A DNA stretch of 64,000 bases. Origin: Chitinophaga chungangae (GTDB lineage: Bacteria; Bacteroidota; Bacteroidia; Chitinophagales; Chitinophagaceae). The first letter of the stretch is position 1, and every line of letters begins with the position of its first letter. The notes beneath the pieces are model-generated. The model had not been told where the DNA came from. It saw only the letters and a list, made by a program, of their open reading frames with translations, and did no database searches. The stretch covers positions 248,001 to 312,000 of the forward strand of contig NZ_JAGHKP010000003.1 in assembly GCF_017742215.1 (NCBI RefSeq), given 5' to 3'. Position numbers and translations under genes: made by a program. Positions 62,639-64,000 of the stretch are shown piece after piece.

Positions 62639-63859
62639 ATGCGTCTGCCCGTCCTGCTATCGCTCCTTTTTTTCCTGCACGGCCCCCTGCGCGCAACGGT
62701 GCTGCATACCGGCCATGGGCAGCGTTATACGAGCGTTTCCGGCGCCGCCAAAGCTGCCGCTCCGGGAGATACCATCCTGGTGCACAACGGCGTTTATCCC
62801 GGAGATCAGTCTTTACAGGGCTTGCGGGGCGCGCCCCGCAAATGGATCTGTATTCTTGCGGAAAAAAGGGGCGGCGTAACGTTTGAAGGCGGCATCAGCG
62901 CGTGGAAAGGCAGCGACGTGGCTTACCTGCGCATCGAAGGAATGGTATTCGCCCGTCAAACGGGCAACGGCCTCAATTTCGACGACGGCGGCACGTATGC
63001 GTCTCCCGCGCATCACATCGTTCTGCGCCACTGCATTTTCCGCGACATGGCCGCTACCGGCAACAACGACCTGTTGAAACTCTCCGGCGCGGACGACCTT
63101 CTCATCGAAGACTGCATTTTTTTAAACGGCTCGCCCGGCGGCAGCGGCATCGATATGGTGGGGTGTCACAATAGCCTCCTTCGCGGTTGCCGCTTTGAAA
63201 ATATGGGCGCCAATGCGGTGCAGATGAAAGGAGGAAGCAGCCACATCAATATAGAAGCCTGTAAGTTCAAAAACGCCGGCAGCAGGGCGTTGAACCTGGG
63301 CGGCAGCACGGGGGAAGCGTTTTTCAGGCCGGCGGATGCCGCGTGGGAAGCGGCGGACCTGAAAGTGAGCGGCAATGTTTTTATCGGGTCTGAAGTGCCG
63401 GTGGCTTTTGTAGGCTGTATTCGCTCAGAAGTGGTGAACAATACCATTTACAAACCCACCAGGTGGGTCATCCGCATCCTGCAGGAAAACAGGGATACCG
63501 CGCGTTTCGTCAAATGCCGCGACAACGTTTTCCGTAATAACATCGTTTGTTTCGACGAGCAGCTGCGCACCGTTTGCAGCATCGGCGCCGGCACTGCGCC
63601 GGAAAGTTTTATTTTTTCCAATAACCTGTGGTTTCACACGGGGAACAATGCCTGGCAAGGCCCGCAGTTGCCCGTGAAAGAAACAGGAGGATTGACGGGG
63701 AAAGATCCTTTATTCGCCGGTCCCGGGAAGGAAGATTTTTCGATCGATGCGCGTAGTCCCGCCGCCCGCGCAGGTTTTCCGTCACCTTATCCCCCAAAAG
63801 ACCACGCGGGGAACGATTTCCGGGGCCAGAGAGCCATCGGGGCTTTTGAAACGAAATGA
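62639..63859 (+). CDS. Secreted right-handed parallel beta-helix protein
   Basis: A 406-residue exported protein (signal MRLPVLLSLLFFLHGPLRA). The opening GHGQRYTSVSGAAKAAAPGDTILVHNGVY is the start of many parallel beta-helix proteins (pectate-lyase-like, DUF1565). Coils follow with repeated patterns such as IVLRHCIFRDMAATGNNDLLKLSGADDLLIEDCIFLNG, LLRGCRFENMGANAVQMKGGSSHINIEACKFKNAG. Whether it is a lyase, hydrolase or binding protein cannot be decided; catalytic residues are not evident by eye. A bidirectional terminator follows. Confidence 0.8.
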   Translation: MRLPVLLSLLFFLHGPLRATVLHTGHGQRYTSVSGAAKAAAPGDTILVHNGVYPGDQSLQGLRGAPRKWICILAEKRGGVTFEGGISAWKGSDVAYLRIEGMVFARQTGNGLNFDDGGTYASPAHHIVLRHCIFRDMAATGNNDLLKLSGADDLLIEDCIFLNGSPGGSGIDMVGCHNSLLRGCRFENMGANAVQMKGGSSHINIEACKFKNAGSRALNLGGSTGEAFFRPADAAWEAADLKVSGNVFIGSEVPVAFVGCIRSEVVNNTIYKPTRWVIRILQENRDTARFVKCRDNVFRNNIVCFDEQLRTVCSIGAGTAPESFIFSNNLWFHTGNNAWQGPQLPVKETGGLTGKDPLFAGPGKEDFSIDARSPAARAGFPSPYPPKDHAGNDFRGQRAIGAFETK

Positions 63860-63904
63860 CCGCCTCCGCCTGAACTTAGTCCACACTGTTTTGTTATCCG
63901 AATA

Positions 63905-63938
63905 AAAAAGGAAGGACAAAAAACTGTCCTTCCTTTTT
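63905..63938. terminator. Bidirectional terminator between convergent genes
   Basis: Fourteen-base perfect stem (AAAAAGGAAGGACA with TGTCCTTCCTTTTT) and a six-base loop, with A-run on one side and T-run on the other. It serves both the beta-helix gene and the convergent gene at the right edge. Confidence 0.85.
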
Positions 63939-63958
63939 CGTATGCGGAATTTATATGA

Positions 63959-64000
63959 TCAGAACTTCAGCCCGACGGTCAGCACCACATTGCCGCCGCT
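63959..64000 (-). CDS. C-terminal end of an outer-membrane beta-barrel protein (partial)
   Basis: Only the last 13 residues plus stop are in the window: SGGNVVLTVGLKF. Alternating hydrophobic residues and a terminal Phe form the BAM recognition signature of outer-membrane proteins. The start is beyond the right edge, so the family cannot be named. Confidence 0.6.
   Translation of the reverse strand, partial: SGGNVVLTVGLKF

Overview
The window reads as chromosome of a Gram-negative Bacteroidota, most likely a Chitinophaga-like member of the Chitinophagaceae. The support is two SusC/SusD outer-membrane uptake pairs, an ECF sigma/FecR pair feeding one of them, many lipoprotein signals, DUF4843 and PKD-like SusD companions, tandem MutS-like ATPases, GC-rich coding sequence, and repeated Bacteroidota-type -7 elements (TAnnTTTG) in place of E. 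coli-like promoters. No species can be named from the sequence alone. Nothing here is phage-like and there is no CRISPR array.

Layout. 1-3.8 kb: the end of a Gldg-type ABC-accessory protein and two overlapping MutS-like ATPases. 3.9-17.9 kb: a DeoR-family repressor divergent from a SusCD-led run (YdcF-like protein, tandem endonuclease/exonuclease/phosphatase lipoprotein, MurQ, ceramidase-like hydrolase with an inserted propeller, FHS-type permease, BadF-type sugar kinase). The MurQ, permease and kinase trio points to use of N-acetylmuramic acid or related cell-wall sugar. Five related TTTGCG-type boxes lie in the divergent intergenic region and are the likely operators. 18-37 kb: AraC regulators and sugar-handling genes (GH29 fucosidase, GH43, aldo/keto reductase, enolase-superfamily enzyme, sodium/sugar symporter, a lipoprotein form of rhamnose mutarotase) and two large propeller/HEAT/cytochrome c proteins. 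37.3-48.1 kb: ECF sigma factor, FecR anti-sigma, STN-containing SusC, SusD, DUF4843 and PKD-like lipoproteins, a TlpA-like thioredoxin, and a remnant of a second TlpA-like gene.

48.2-51.5 kb: a membrane-tethered serine hydrolase, a tiny HTH-type gene that is intact only if ribosomes slip -1 at an A-AAA-AAG heptamer (or if one base has been lost), a DUF2911 protein and tRNA-Leu(CAG). 51.5-54.6 kb: dapD and a compact graspetide (microviridin-type) cluster on the minus strand: a 61-residue precursor with a PFFAQFLE leader motif and a KYPSD core, followed by two ATP-grasp ligases of the MvdC/MdnB and MvdD/MdnC types. This is the clearest specialised biosynthetic system in the window. 54.8-59.5 kb: a glycosyltransferase and tRNA-maturation housekeeping genes (tsaC, cca, miaA). 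59.7-64 kb: an FtsX/MacB-like permease, a small acidic protein, a secreted beta-helix protein, and the C-terminus of an outer-membrane protein running off the window.

Product names rest on motif recognition by eye. No database search or alignment was run. Start codons were moved from the longest reading frame wherever a signal peptide, family N-terminus, overlap or terminator made a later start more credible.
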